This document shows, one piece after another, positions 8,219 to 16,416 of a stretch of 32,178 bases of DNA (positions are counted from its first letter, which is position 1; each line of letters starts with the position of its first letter). A program made the translations under genes and the position numbers. This DNA is from an uncultured Synechococcaceae cyanobacterium (GTDB taxonomy: Bacteria > Cyanobacteriota > Cyanobacteriia > PCC-6307 > Cyanobiaceae), in contig CAIZNP010000276.1 of NCBI GenBank assembly GCA_903934375.1, positions 1-32,178 of the forward strand, written 5' to 3'. The notes under the pieces were generated by a model. That model was given only the letters and a program-made list of their open reading frames with translations, was not told the origin of the DNA and ran no database searches.

Positions 8219-10027
8219 TCAGCGACGTGCAGGCTTCTTGGCAGGAAGCTTGCGCAAGCGGATCGAATCCGGTGTGACCTCAAGCATCTCATCGGGACCG
8301 ATGTACTCAAGCGCGCGCTCGAGGGTCATCTGAATCGGAGCCTGCAGGGTATCGAGCACTTCAGCGCCAGCTGAGCGGATATTGGTCACCTGCTTGGCTT
8401 TGCAGACGTTGAGTTCAAGGTCGGGCGGACGGTTGTGCTCACCGACGATCATCCCCTTGTACACCTTGGTGCCAGGCGTGATGAAAAACTGGCCCCGATC
8501 TTCCGCACCCTTGAGCGCATAGAAGGTGGCCGTACCTTCCTCAAAGGCGATCAACACACCGTTGCGACGGTTGTCCATGTCGCCCTGCATCGGCCGGTAA
8601 TCGAGGAAGGAGTGGCTCATGATCCCCTCGCCGCGGGTGGCGCGGATGAACTCGCCCCGGAAGCCGATCAGACCGCGCGCCGGCACCACGAACTCCAGCT
8701 GGGTACGGCCGTCGTTGGTGTTCTCCATGTTCTGCATCTCGGCTTTGCGCACGCCGAGCTTCTCGATGCAGGAGCCAACCGATTCCTCAGGCACATCCAG
8801 CACCAGGGTTTCGTACGGCTCGGAGGGGGTGCCGTCGATGGTGCGGAAGATCACCTGCGGCTGGCTCACCTGGAACTCGTAGCCCTCGCGGCGCATCGTC
8901 TCGATGAGAATGCCCAGGTGCAGTTCACCGCGACCGCTGACAGCCCAGCGATCCGGTGAGTCGGTGTCCTCGACCCGAAGAGCCACATTGGTGAGCAATT
9001 CCTTGTTGAGGCGATCGCGCACCTGGCGGCTGGTGACGAACTTGCCCTCCTTGCCGGCGAAGGGCGAGTCGTTGATGACGAAGGTCATCTGCAGGGTGGG
9101 TTCGTCCACCTTGATCAGCGGCAACGCCGCCGGGTTATCGGGGCAGGCGATCGTCTCGCCGATGTTGACTTCGTCGAAACCGGCCACGGCAACGAGATCA
9201 CCGGCGCGGGCCTCTTCCACCTCGACCCGCTGCAGACCTTGGAAGCCCAGCAACTTGCTGATGCGTCCGCGCTTGACGCTGCCGTCATCGCGCAGCAGCG
9301 ACACGGGCTGGTTGGCGCGGATCGTGCCGTTGTGGATGCGGCCGATCATGATCCGGCCAAGGAAATCGCTGTAGTCGAGGGTCGTCACCTGCAGCTGCAG
9401 GGGCTTCTCGGGGTCACCCACCGGCGGCGGAACGTGGCGAAGGATGGCATCGAACAGCGGCTTCATGTTGTCGCTGTCGGTCTTCATGTCGGGCTTGGCG
9501 TAGCCGCCCATGCCGCTGCCGAACAGATAAGGGAAATCGCACTGGTCGTCGTCGGCACCCAGCTCGAGGAACAGATCGAGAACCTTGTCGACAGCCTGTT
9601 CGGGATCCACACGGGCGCGGTCGATCTTGTTGACGAACACGATCGGGCGCAGGCCTTTCTCGAGGGCCTTCTTGAGCACGAAGCGCGTTTGCGGCATCGG
9701 ACCCTCGTTGGCGTCCACGATCAGCAGACAGCCGTCCACCATGCCAAGCACCCGCTCCACTTCGCCGCCGAAGTCGGCGTGGCCAGGGGTGTCGACGATG
9801 TTGATGCGGATCCCCTCGTAATCAACCGCGGTGTTCTTGGAGAGGATGGTGATACCGCGCTCGCGCTCCAGATCGTTGGAGTCCAGCACGCAGGTGGGAA
9901 TGGCCTCGTTATCGCGGAAAATGCCAGATTGCGCGAGCAGAGCATCCACCAGTGTGGTCTTGCCGTGGTCAACGTGGGCAATAATCGCGATGTTGCGAAT
10001 CGGTGTTCCCGGATGCGCGGCGCTCAT
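8219..10027 (-). CDS. typA: Ribosome-associated translational GTPase TypA/BipA
   Basis: TypA/BipA is an EF-G-like GTPase that binds 70S ribosomes and acts in ribosome assembly and stress adaptation. From the chosen start the product is 602 residues, the usual length. It shows G1 [15 protein letters not shown]2 ERERGITI, G3 [17 protein letters not shown] and G4 FVNKIDR. EF-G-like beta-barrel and domain V sections follow, and then the BipA-specific C-terminal domain beginning near [23 protein letters not shown]. The track extends to 10093 with a non-homologous prefix (MRCGHQPTRCGVH). I start at the ATG at 10027, giving [20 protein letters not shown], which matches family N-termini. It probably heads the typA-to-ccsA transcript. 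Confidence 0.97.
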   Translation of the reverse strand: MSAAHPGTPIRNIAIIAHVDHGKTTLVDALLAQSGIFRDNEAIPTCVLDSNDLERERGITILSKNTAVDYEGIRINIVDTPGHADFGGEVERVLGMVDGCLLIVDANEGPMPQTRFVLKKALEKGLRPIVFVNKIDRARVDPEQAVDKVLDLFLELGADDDQCDFPYLFGSGMGGYAKPDMKTDSDNMKPLFDAILRHVPPPVGDPEKPLQLQVTTLDYSDFLGRIMIGRIHNGTIRANQPVSLLRDDGSVKRGRISKLLGFQGLQRVEVEEARAGDLVAVAGFDEVNIGETIACPDNPAALPLIKVDEPTLQMTFVINDSPFAGKEGKFVTSRQVRDRLNKELLTNVALRVEDTDSPDRWAVSGRGELHLGILIETMRREGYEFQVSQPQVIFRTIDGTPSEPYETLVLDVPEESVGSCIEKLGVRKAEMQNMENTNDGRTQLEFVVPARGLIGFRGEFIRATRGEGIMSHSFLDYRPMQGDMDNRRNGVLIAFEEGTATFYALKGAEDRGQFFITPGTKVYKGMIVGEHNRPPDLELNVCKAKQVTNIRSAGAEVLDTLQAPIQMTLERALEYIGPDEMLEVTPDSIRLRKLPAKKPARR

Positions 10028-10267
10028 GAAGAAGGAGTTCTGTGGTTCTCGTCGGTGCACGCCGCAGCGGGTGGGCTGATGGCCGCAACGCACAGCTCTG
10101 AGCTGACGTTGGCGTGGGAGCAGTGGCTGTATTCCCTGGGCCGGAATCCATGGTGGAATTCGGGCGATCTGTCCTGCGTCGCCGGGTGAGGCGTTGATGG
10201 ATCGGTCAGGGCAGACCGATGGTCCCTACGGTGCGTGCCGTGATGTTATCTCAGACCGGTCTCATTC
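10028..10267. other. Intergenic region upstream of typA
   Basis: This 240-base gap separates the end of the U32 gene from typA and should hold the typA promoter and leader. Visible structure includes a perfect 7-base inverted repeat at 10201-10220 (ATCGGTC, 6-base loop, GACCGAT) and a 10-base palindrome AGACCGGTCT near the U32 stop. A GATAAC on the minus strand at 10245-10250 could be a -10 element, without a clear -35. On the plus strand a 36-codon ORF runs from an ATG at 10079 to 10189. Its product is tryptophan-rich, and I cannot show it is a gene. No tRNA-like fold was found. Confidence 0.4.
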
Positions 10268-12838
10268 TCAGCGCCGCTCGGCCAGGGTGCCGCGGGTCAC
10301 ACCCAGCCGACTGTCGAGCTGCTCCTGCTGCCAGACCTGCCGGCCGCTGATCTCACCAGCCAGCGCTCGGCGATAGAGATCAAGCCGCCGCAGAGCATCG
10401 GCGGCACTTTCCTGCAGCAGCTCGACGCGGAAATGACGCACGCCGGCTCTCAGAAACACCGGGATCGCCTCAGCGGCTGTCTGTGCCGTGCCGTTGAACA
10501 GCGTGTTGCGACAGCCCAGATCAGCCCGCAACGGGTGTTCAGCACCGCTGCGGTCGCGCAGCAGAACTGTGTGCTGCTCGCAGGGGCGACCGCAATCGGT
10601 GTGGTCGTGCCCCTTGGAGAGAAACGCGCAGAACAGGCAGTGCTCCATATGGAAGAGGGGCATGTGCTGGTGCAGGGTGAGCTCCACCGAGGCAGGCGGA
10701 CAGCCGGCCACCAGGGCCAGCAGCTGCTCCAGGGCCAGGTCGTAGCTGGCGGTGATGCGTTCCAGCCCCCAGCGCTCCAGGAACCAGCGGGCCGCAAGCG
10801 GGTTTGCCACGTTCAGGGAGAAATCACCCAGGCAGGCGGCCAGGGGCGTGAACCGCTCAAGCTGATCAGCGTTGCGCACCAGGTAGCCGTCGGGCTCGGC
10901 CCTGACCAATGGCTCCAGGCTCCAGGCCTCATCGGGCCGGACGATGCGTTGACCCGCCAGCCAGATGCCGCCGGGCCACTGACCGCGGCCCAGGGCTACG
11001 GCCTGGCGCAGCTGGGCCGGATGCTCGAGGTCGGCAATGACCCGGTGCAGGGGCTGCCCTCGCAGAGCCTCCAGCTGCTCGAGGCTGCGCACCAGCACGG
11101 TGAGCTGCGCCTGATCTGGCATGCAGGTGGATGCCGCAACCCTGCCTGCCTGTGACGACGATTGGAGCAGCGTCAGTGGTTGGGCTGCGCCGGTGTCAAC
11201 GCTGCTGTTCGCTTTTGGCGAAACCGTTTGGGCATGCATGAGAAGCTCCACCATGTCGCGGCGAAGCTGGTTGAGCTGGGCTGGCGGCAGGAACAGCTCG
11301 CCCTCCAGATCGAGATCCAGGCTGCCGAGCTGCCATGGAGTACCGCCGAGACGCCCGAGCTGGTGGGCGAGGCGCTCCTGATCAAGGCCATCGCCGCGCG
11401 CAGGCTGGAGTGGGTCACGGGAGCTGACGCACCAGGGACCACCGCTGAGCCCGGGCACCGACTCCAGCTCCAACCGCAGCGGTTCTCCGGCCCTGCCGCA
11501 GACGCGCAGGTTGAGGGGATGCCGACGCTCAGGCGTGTCGGCGGAGGCCAGGCGCTGCAAGCGTTTCTCCAGCTGAGGATCACTAGTGAGCCAGCAGGGG
11601 CTGCCGGCGCGCAGACCACGCAGGTCGATGCGGCCAGGACCGAGCTGGAGCAGCAGCCGTCCTCCGGGCCTCGAATCCACACGCATCAAGCGACCACCCA
11701 CCTCACGCGGCGGTAGCAACGGATCCGCGCTCGGCACCTCCAGCACCACCCCATCGCCGGGCTTGAGTGCTTCCGCCGTCTGCAGCAGCAGCCCATCACC
11801 CGCCTCGATCCGCTCGAGACGACCGAGCCAGGGGCCGCGCTTCTTGCTCCAGCGTCCCTGCACCAGGCGTCGATGGTTGATGCCCTCAAGCCAGCCGGTG
11901 TGGAGGCCGCGCGAGAAGCTCAGTTCGAGCTGGCGGCGCAGGGCCGCATCCGCCGCAGAACCGTCAGCCGCAGGCTCAGCGAGGGGGGCAGGACTGGAGC
12001 CAATCGCTTCAGGGCTGAGGCGATCGAGGCCCCGGCGATAGGCCTCGGTGACCGCCGCCACATAGGTGGCTTCCTTGAGGCGCCCCTCGATCTTGAGGCT
12101 GGCCACGCCGGCCTGCACCAGCTGGGGCAGCAGCGGCCAGGCCGCCAGATCCTGGGGCGAGAGCAGATAGCGCTGCTCGCCCAGATCAAGCTCCTGGCCA
12201 TCGACGATCAACTGATAAGGCAAGCGGCAGGCCTGAGCACACTCCCCCCGGTTGGCACTGCGCTGGCCTAGGGCTTCGCTGGTGAGGCACTGGCCGGAAT
12301 AGGCCACGCACAGAGCCCCATGCACGAAAACCTCCAGAGGCATGGCCAGACCGCGGCGCTGCAGCTGGGCCTGCAGGCGCTCCAGATCGCGGAGGCTGAG
12401 TTCCCGGGCCAGCACCACACGCTCACAGCCGAGCTCCGCCGCCATCGCCACCCCGGCGTCACTCGTGATCGACATCTGGGTGGAGGCATGCAAAGCCAAA
12501 CCCGGCGTGATCTCGGCGGCCAGCAGGGCCAGACCGACATCCTGGACGATCAGGGCATCCACGCCGGCAGCAGCAGCCTGCAACAGCAGCTCGGACGCCT
12601 GCTGGAGCTCATCGGCGAACACGAGAACGTTCAGGGTCAGGAACCCCTTAACGCCACGAGCGTGCAGCCAGGCCATCACCTCGGGCAAATCCTGGCGACG
12701 GAAGTTCTCCGCACGCAGGCGGGCGTTGAAGCTCTCGACCCCGAAATAGACGGCATCAGCTCCGTTGGCCACCGCCGCGCGCAGCGACTCCCAGCAGCCG
12801 GCCGGTGCCAGAAGCTCCGGAAGTTTCACTGCTTGCAT
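10268..12838 (-). CDS. U32 family (RlhA/YdcP-like) protein
   Basis: U32 proteins were first annotated as collagenase-like peptidases. The E. coli members TrhP and RlhA are now known to act in prephenate-dependent RNA hydroxylation. This 856-residue protein opens with the U32 barrel (LPELLAPAGCWESLRAAVANGADAVYFG). It carries the cysteine cluster NRGECAQACRLPYQL near residue 200, a DUF3656-like middle, and a C-terminal section with MEHCLFCAFLSK, CGRPC and LGCRNTLFN, which look like iron-sulfur ligands. The large size and second half resemble RlhA more than TrhP. The ATG shares one base with the VanY-type gene's stop (TGATG), so the two are probably coupled. RNA modification is more likely than proteolysis, but the substrate is inference. 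Confidence 0.88.
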   Translation of the reverse strand: MQAVKLPELLAPAGCWESLRAAVANGADAVYFGVESFNARLRAENFRRQDLPEVMAWLHARGVKGFLTLNVLVFADELQQASELLLQAAAAGVDALIVQDVGLALLAAEITPGLALHASTQMSITSDAGVAMAAELGCERVVLARELSLRDLERLQAQLQRRGLAMPLEVFVHGALCVAYSGQCLTSEALGQRSANRGECAQACRLPYQLIVDGQELDLGEQRYLLSPQDLAAWPLLPQLVQAGVASLKIEGRLKEATYVAAVTEAYRRGLDRLSPEAIGSSPAPLAEPAADGSAADAALRRQLELSFSRGLHTGWLEGINHRRLVQGRWSKKRGPWLGRLERIEAGDGLLLQTAEALKPGDGVVLEVPSADPLLPPREVGGRLMRVDSRPGGRLLLQLGPGRIDLRGLRAGSPCWLTSDPQLEKRLQRLASADTPERRHPLNLRVCGRAGEPLRLELESVPGLSGGPWCVSSRDPLQPARGDGLDQERLAHQLGRLGGTPWQLGSLDLDLEGELFLPPAQLNQLRRDMVELLMHAQTVSPKANSSVDTGAAQPLTLLQSSSQAGRVAASTCMPDQAQLTVLVRSLEQLEALRGQPLHRVIADLEHPAQLRQAVALGRGQWPGGIWLAGQRIVRPDEAWSLEPLVRAEPDGYLVRNADQLERFTPLAACLGDFSLNVANPLAARWFLERWGLERITASYDLALEQLLALVAGCPPASVELTLHQHMPLFHMEHCLFCAFLSKGHDHTDCGRPCEQHTVLLRDRSGAEHPLRADLGCRNTLFNGTAQTAAEAIPVFLRAGVRHFRVELLQESAADALRRLDLYRRALAGEISGRQVWQQEQLDSRLGVTRGTLAERR

Positions 12839-13569
12839 CAGTGATCCAGCCGCTGGGCGGCTTCAAAGGTGCGCAGCGCTTCGGCCGATCCCTCGAAACG
12901 CCAGTGCCAGGGTTCGTAGCTCACACCCTGACGGTTGCCTTGCGGGAATGAAAGACGGAAGTGAAAACGGTTGGCGTTCGCGCTGAGCCAGTTGAAGGCC
13001 GGAGTCGACTCGAACGACGGCGAGAGGTTTGCGTCCGGCCGGCGTCCGTCGCCGAGATCAACGGCATAGCCGGTGCTGTGCTCAGAGAAGCCCGGTGGCG
13101 CACTGACGCGAGCTCGCTGCAGAGCGCTCTGATTGCGCTCGGACTTCACATCAAAGAAAATGTTTTTCTGCAGTGCGATCGAGCGAAAGGCGCTGAGCAC
13201 ACGGATGTCCACACCATCAGCGGCAGCAGCAGCCTGAAGCTGCTGCAGGCCGGCGGCCGCATCGCGCTGCAATTCCACACCGGGAGCGATGGCAACCAGC
13301 TGGTCGGCTGGAACCTCCGCATAGGGAAAGTGGCCCAGCAGGCGGCCGTCCAAGCTCACCCGTGCCGGCAGACCCGCAACCGGCGGTGGCGCCAAGAGGC
13401 GGCGCAGAGGCTGCGGAAACACCACCGCGATCGCAGCCGCACCGACCAGGACCGCTCCGGCTCCGATGGCGGCCGTCCGCCAGCTGCGGCGGGGACGCAG
13501 GGCCGGTGACAAGGTCCTCTGCGCCAGAGGAATGTCCTCCCGCACGGCGGTGCGACCAGCGCTGGGCAA
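12838..13569 (-). CDS. VanY-type D-alanyl-D-alanine carboxypeptidase, membrane-anchored
   Basis: Peptidase family M15B; it trims the terminal D-Ala from peptidoglycan stem peptides in the periplasm. The 243-residue protein has one N-terminal hydrophobic segment (AAIGAGAVLVGAAAIAVVF, about residues 33-51), so it is anchored or secreted. The zinc peptidase motifs follow: RVLSAFRSIALQ, the SxHxxGxAxD-type ligand motif SEHSTGYAVDLGD, and the C-terminal EPWHWRF with the third ligand histidine. The start is TTG at 13569, supported by GGAG seven bases upstream; a GTG at 13545 is possible. It overlaps the U32 gene by one base. With no vanA or vanH nearby, this points to cell-wall maintenance rather than vancomycin resistance. 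Confidence 0.9.
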   Translation of the reverse strand: MPSAGRTAVREDIPLAQRTLSPALRPRRSWRTAAIGAGAVLVGAAAIAVVFPQPLRRLLAPPPVAGLPARVSLDGRLLGHFPYAEVPADQLVAIAPGVELQRDAAAGLQQLQAAAAADGVDIRVLSAFRSIALQKNIFFDVKSERNQSALQRARVSAPPGFSEHSTGYAVDLGDGRRPDANLSPSFESTPAFNWLSANANRFHFRLSFPQGNRQGVSYEPWHWRFEGSAEALRTFEAAQRLDH

Positions 13570-13692
13570 GCGAGAACTCCAGAGCTACAGGCTTCTGATG
13601 ATGGTAAGGGGATAGGCCGCTGGCGCCAGCAGCAGCCTGCTCAGCAGTGTTAGCTTCAGCCCGAGCATCCTTCTGGCGGAGCGGGTTTCAAG

Positions 13693-15099
13693 ATGTTGCG
13701 AGTCGCGGTGGTGGGCGGCGGCCCGAGTGGATCCTGTGCTGCCGAAGTGCTGGCCAAGGCCGGCATCGAGACCTGGATTTTCGAGCGCAAGCTGGACAAC
13801 GCCAAACCCTGCGGCGGCGCCATTCCGCTGTGCATGGTGGCCGAGTTCGAGCTGCCCGAGTCGATCATCGACCGCAAGGTGCGCAACATGAAGATGATCT
13901 CCCCCTCGAACCGCGAGGTGGACATCAATCTCGAGAACGAGAACGAATACATCGGCATGTGCCGTCGGGAGGTGATGGATGCCTACCTGCGCAACCGTGC
14001 TGCAGAGCTGGGTGCCCAGCTTGTGAACGGCCTGGTGACCAAGATCGACACCGGCACCAATCGCCAGGGCCCCTACAGCCTCACCTACTCCGACTACAGC
14101 GGTGGTGAGGCCACCGGTGAGACGAAGACGCTTGAGGTGGATCTGATCATCGGTGCCGATGGCGCCAACAGCCGTGTCGCCAAGGCCATGGACGCCGGCG
14201 ACTACAACGTCGCCATCGCCTTCCAGGAGCGCATCAAGCTCCCACCCGAGGAGATGAAGTACTACGAAAGCCTGGCCGAGATGTACGTCGGCACCGATGT
14301 GTCGCCCGACTTCTACGCCTGGGTCTTCCCCAAGTACGACCACGTGGCCGTGGGCACCGGGACCATGCAGGAGAATCAGGGCTTGATCAAGAGCCTGCAG
14401 GAAGGCATCCGTGAGCGTGCCAAGAAGCGCTTGGTGAACGGTGAGGTGATCAAGGTGGAAGCCCACCCGATTCCCGAGCACCCCCGCCCGCGTCGGGTCG
14501 TGGGCCGCATGGCCCTGGTGGGTGATGCCGCTGGCTATGTGACCAAGAGCTCCGGCGAAGGGATCTATTTCGCCGCCAAGAGCGGGCGCATGTGCGCCGA
14601 GCAGATTGTCGAGTCCAGCCAGGGCGGCAAGAAGGTTCCCAGCGAGGCGGATCTCAAGAAGTACCTCAAGACGTGGGATCGCCAGTACGGCGCCACCTAC
14701 AAGGTGCTGGAGCTCCTCCAGAACATCTTCTACCGCAACGATGCGGCCCGCGAAGCCTTTGTCGAAATGTGCGACGACAAGGACGTTCAGCGTCTCACCT
14801 TTGACAGCTACCTCTACAAGCGGGTTGTGATGATGAACCCTTGGCAGCAGCTCAAGCTGACCCTGCTCACCCTCGGCTCTGTGCTGCGCGGCAACGCGCT
14901 GGCGCCACAGGGTTACAAGCCTGTCTCCAGCGCTGTGCGCGACGACTCCGAGGTGAACGCGATGCTGGCCGTGAGCACCATCAAGGGCGGAATCCGCGTC
15001 GGCGGCAGGAAGCCATCGGACGCGACGAACATTGCGGGCGCAGCAACGCCGAAGCAGACCGACGAACGCGAACCGGCCCTGGCAGCGCCCAAGGCCTGA
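13693..15099 (+). CDS. chlP: Geranylgeranyl diphosphate / geranylgeranyl-chlorophyll reductase
   Basis: It reduces the geranylgeranyl chain to phytyl for chlorophyll a and tocopherol synthesis. The 468-residue flavoprotein has the FAD-binding GGGPSGSCAAEVLAKAG at residues 8-24, then IFERK, the family signature PCGGAIP, LIIGADGANSRVAKAM, and the second FAD motif VGDAAGYVTKSSGEGIYFAAKSG. The C-terminal part has LLQNIFYRNDAAREAFVEMC. The last 60 or so residues (after RGNALAP) are polar and low in complexity, as in other picocyanobacterial ChlP proteins I recall. It is monocistronic on the plus strand, diverging from the VanY gene and ending at a convergent hairpin. The 123-base upstream gap shows no clear promoter. 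Confidence 0.97.
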   Translation: MLRVAVVGGGPSGSCAAEVLAKAGIETWIFERKLDNAKPCGGAIPLCMVAEFELPESIIDRKVRNMKMISPSNREVDINLENENEYIGMCRREVMDAYLRNRAAELGAQLVNGLVTKIDTGTNRQGPYSLTYSDYSGGEATGETKTLEVDLIIGADGANSRVAKAMDAGDYNVAIAFQERIKLPPEEMKYYESLAEMYVGTDVSPDFYAWVFPKYDHVAVGTGTMQENQGLIKSLQEGIRERAKKRLVNGEVIKVEAHPIPEHPRPRRVVGRMALVGDAAGYVTKSSGEGIYFAAKSGRMCAEQIVESSQGGKKVPSEADLKKYLKTWDRQYGATYKVLELLQNIFYRNDAAREAFVEMCDDKDVQRLTFDSYLYKRVVMMNPWQQLKLTLLTLGSVLRGNALAPQGYKPVSSAVRDDSEVNAMLAVSTIKGGIRVGGRKPSDATNIAGAATPKQTDEREPALAAPKA

Positions 15100-15106
15100 A
15101 TCATCA

Positions 15107-15135
15107 CCAGAGCCGTCACACCCTGGCGGCTCTGG
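15107..15135 (+). terminator. Hairpin between convergent chlP and desaturase genes
   Basis: CCAGAGCCG and CGGCTCTGG form a perfect 9-base stem around an 11-base loop, starting 7 bases after the chlP stop. The following TCGTGTTC has only a weak T content. It may serve both convergent genes. Confidence 0.65.
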
Positions 15136-15154
15136 TCGTGTTCAATACTTTAAA

Positions 15155-16198
15155 TTAAGTTCCCTGATTAGAGTTTAAGGCAGCAGCCTCCATGGCTTCG
15201 ACGTCGGGGATCGAGACTAGCTTGTTCTGATCGCTGTCCCAGAGAATCAGACGAAAACAATCCGGGATGTCGCTTAGGCGCAAGTAGGTGCAATGGTTCA
15301 GCAGATGACGATTGGCCTGATGACAGGCGCGTAGGCGGTAATTGGGAATCCGTTCGCAGAGGTGATGGATGCTGTGAAAGGCGATATCCGCAGAAAACCA
15401 ATGCAGTATCGAAGGCAGTAGCAGATTGCTACTGCCATCCAGCGCTCCCTTGAAATAGCTCCAGCCCTCAGTGCCGTTGGCGTAAGACCCTGGAAAATTG
15501 TGCTGCACGAAGAAAATGCAGATAAAAATCGCCGCTGACAGGGTCATCACCGTCGCGTAACAGCACCAAAACAGCCCGTGGCCCATCCACTGCCCCATCA
15601 ACCACCAACTACTGAGTACGACGACGGTGTTGGCGAGCAGATCGACGAACTCACCGCGTGTGTACCAGTGGCTGGAGCGGAAATCAAGCGTGTGGCGTGG
15701 CAGCTGCACAACGGCAGCAAGGCCCTCGTGACGCAGATGGGTCGCCATGGCACTGATCCACTCCCAGCTGCCGAGTAGAAGCTGAAGCCGGGGCCGCAGG
15801 ATCAGATAGAAGAAGCCCCCGGGAAACAGCATCAGCGGATGCCGGGACATGCCATACAGACGCTGCTGACGAGGGCTGAGCCGTGTGAACTGATCCACGC
15901 GCAGCAGGGCCGAAGGGCCGCGATAGAGGGCCCAGTTGCCGTTGTGCTTGTGGTGGAAGGCGTGCCCGCGTGACCAGGGGTACTGGGGGATCGCGTTGAG
16001 ACCACCCAGCAGGAAGCCGGCGATCCGGTTCAGACGCGGGCTGCTGAACAGCGATCCATGGCCGCAATCGTGCATCAGCGAGAAACTGCGGGCCGAAAAC
16101 AGCACCAGCAAGGCCAGAACCGGCGGGACAAGCCAGGCACCGACCGACGGCTGCTGCATCAACCACGGCAGAGACAGCCACAGCAACGCTGTGGGCAC
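15155..16198 (-). CDS. Membrane fatty-acid desaturase (acyl-lipid, DesA-like); start uncertain
   Basis: This is an integral-membrane di-iron desaturase, probably acting on glycerolipid acyl chains with ferredoxin. The three histidine boxes are present: HDCGHGS (residues 43-49), HAFHH (79-83) and HSIHH (275-279). The last is followed by LCERIPNYRLRACH, which resembles the bacterial acyl-lipid desaturase type rather than carotenoid hydroxylases; regiospecificity cannot be told. The GTG at 16198 starts abruptly inside what looks like family sequence. The same frame stays open to 16375 and encodes SDFSLAPFRAADNTWACWQL with no ATG, GTG or TTG. A rare start or a frameshift is possible. The 3' half (15155-15500) is notably AT-richer than neighbouring genes. 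It follows glyS on the minus strand. Confidence 0.85.
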   Translation of the reverse strand: MPTALLWLSLPWLMQQPSVGAWLVPPVLALLVLFSARSFSLMHDCGHGSLFSSPRLNRIAGFLLGGLNAIPQYPWSRGHAFHHKHNGNWALYRGPSALLRVDQFTRLSPRQQRLYGMSRHPLMLFPGGFFYLILRPRLQLLLGSWEWISAMATHLRHEGLAAVVQLPRHTLDFRSSHWYTRGEFVDLLANTVVVLSSWWLMGQWMGHGLFWCCYATVMTLSAAIFICIFFVQHNFPGSYANGTEGWSYFKGALDGSSNLLLPSILHWFSADIAFHSIHHLCERIPNYRLRACHQANRHLLNHCTYLRLSDIPDCFRLILWDSDQNKLVSIPDVEAMEAAALNSNQGT

Positions 16199-16416
16199 CA
16201 GCGTCGAGGTGAGCTGCCAGCAGGCCCAAGTGTTGTCCGCAGCGCGGAAGGGCGCCAGGCTGAAATCGCTGCGGCGCAGCGACTGTGATGATGCCGCTGG
16301 CGCTTGGGGAGCGGCGGTGGCGGCGGAGGACGTGGTGAAGGTCAGGCGGTTGCCCTGGCAATCAGGTGCATTGCATCACCTGCTCGGACCACACCTTAGG
16401 CAGAGCGGGTGGGCGA

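Noticed and set aside
10028-10093. N-terminal extension of TypA in the ORF track
   Set aside because: The extra 22 residues do not resemble TypA, and an ATG at 10027 starts the conserved sequence.
15684-16361. 225-codon minus-strand ORF overlapping the desaturase 5' end in another frame
   Set aside because: It lacks histidine boxes or hydrophobic segments and is a shadow. It could matter only if a frameshift joins its start to the desaturase frame.
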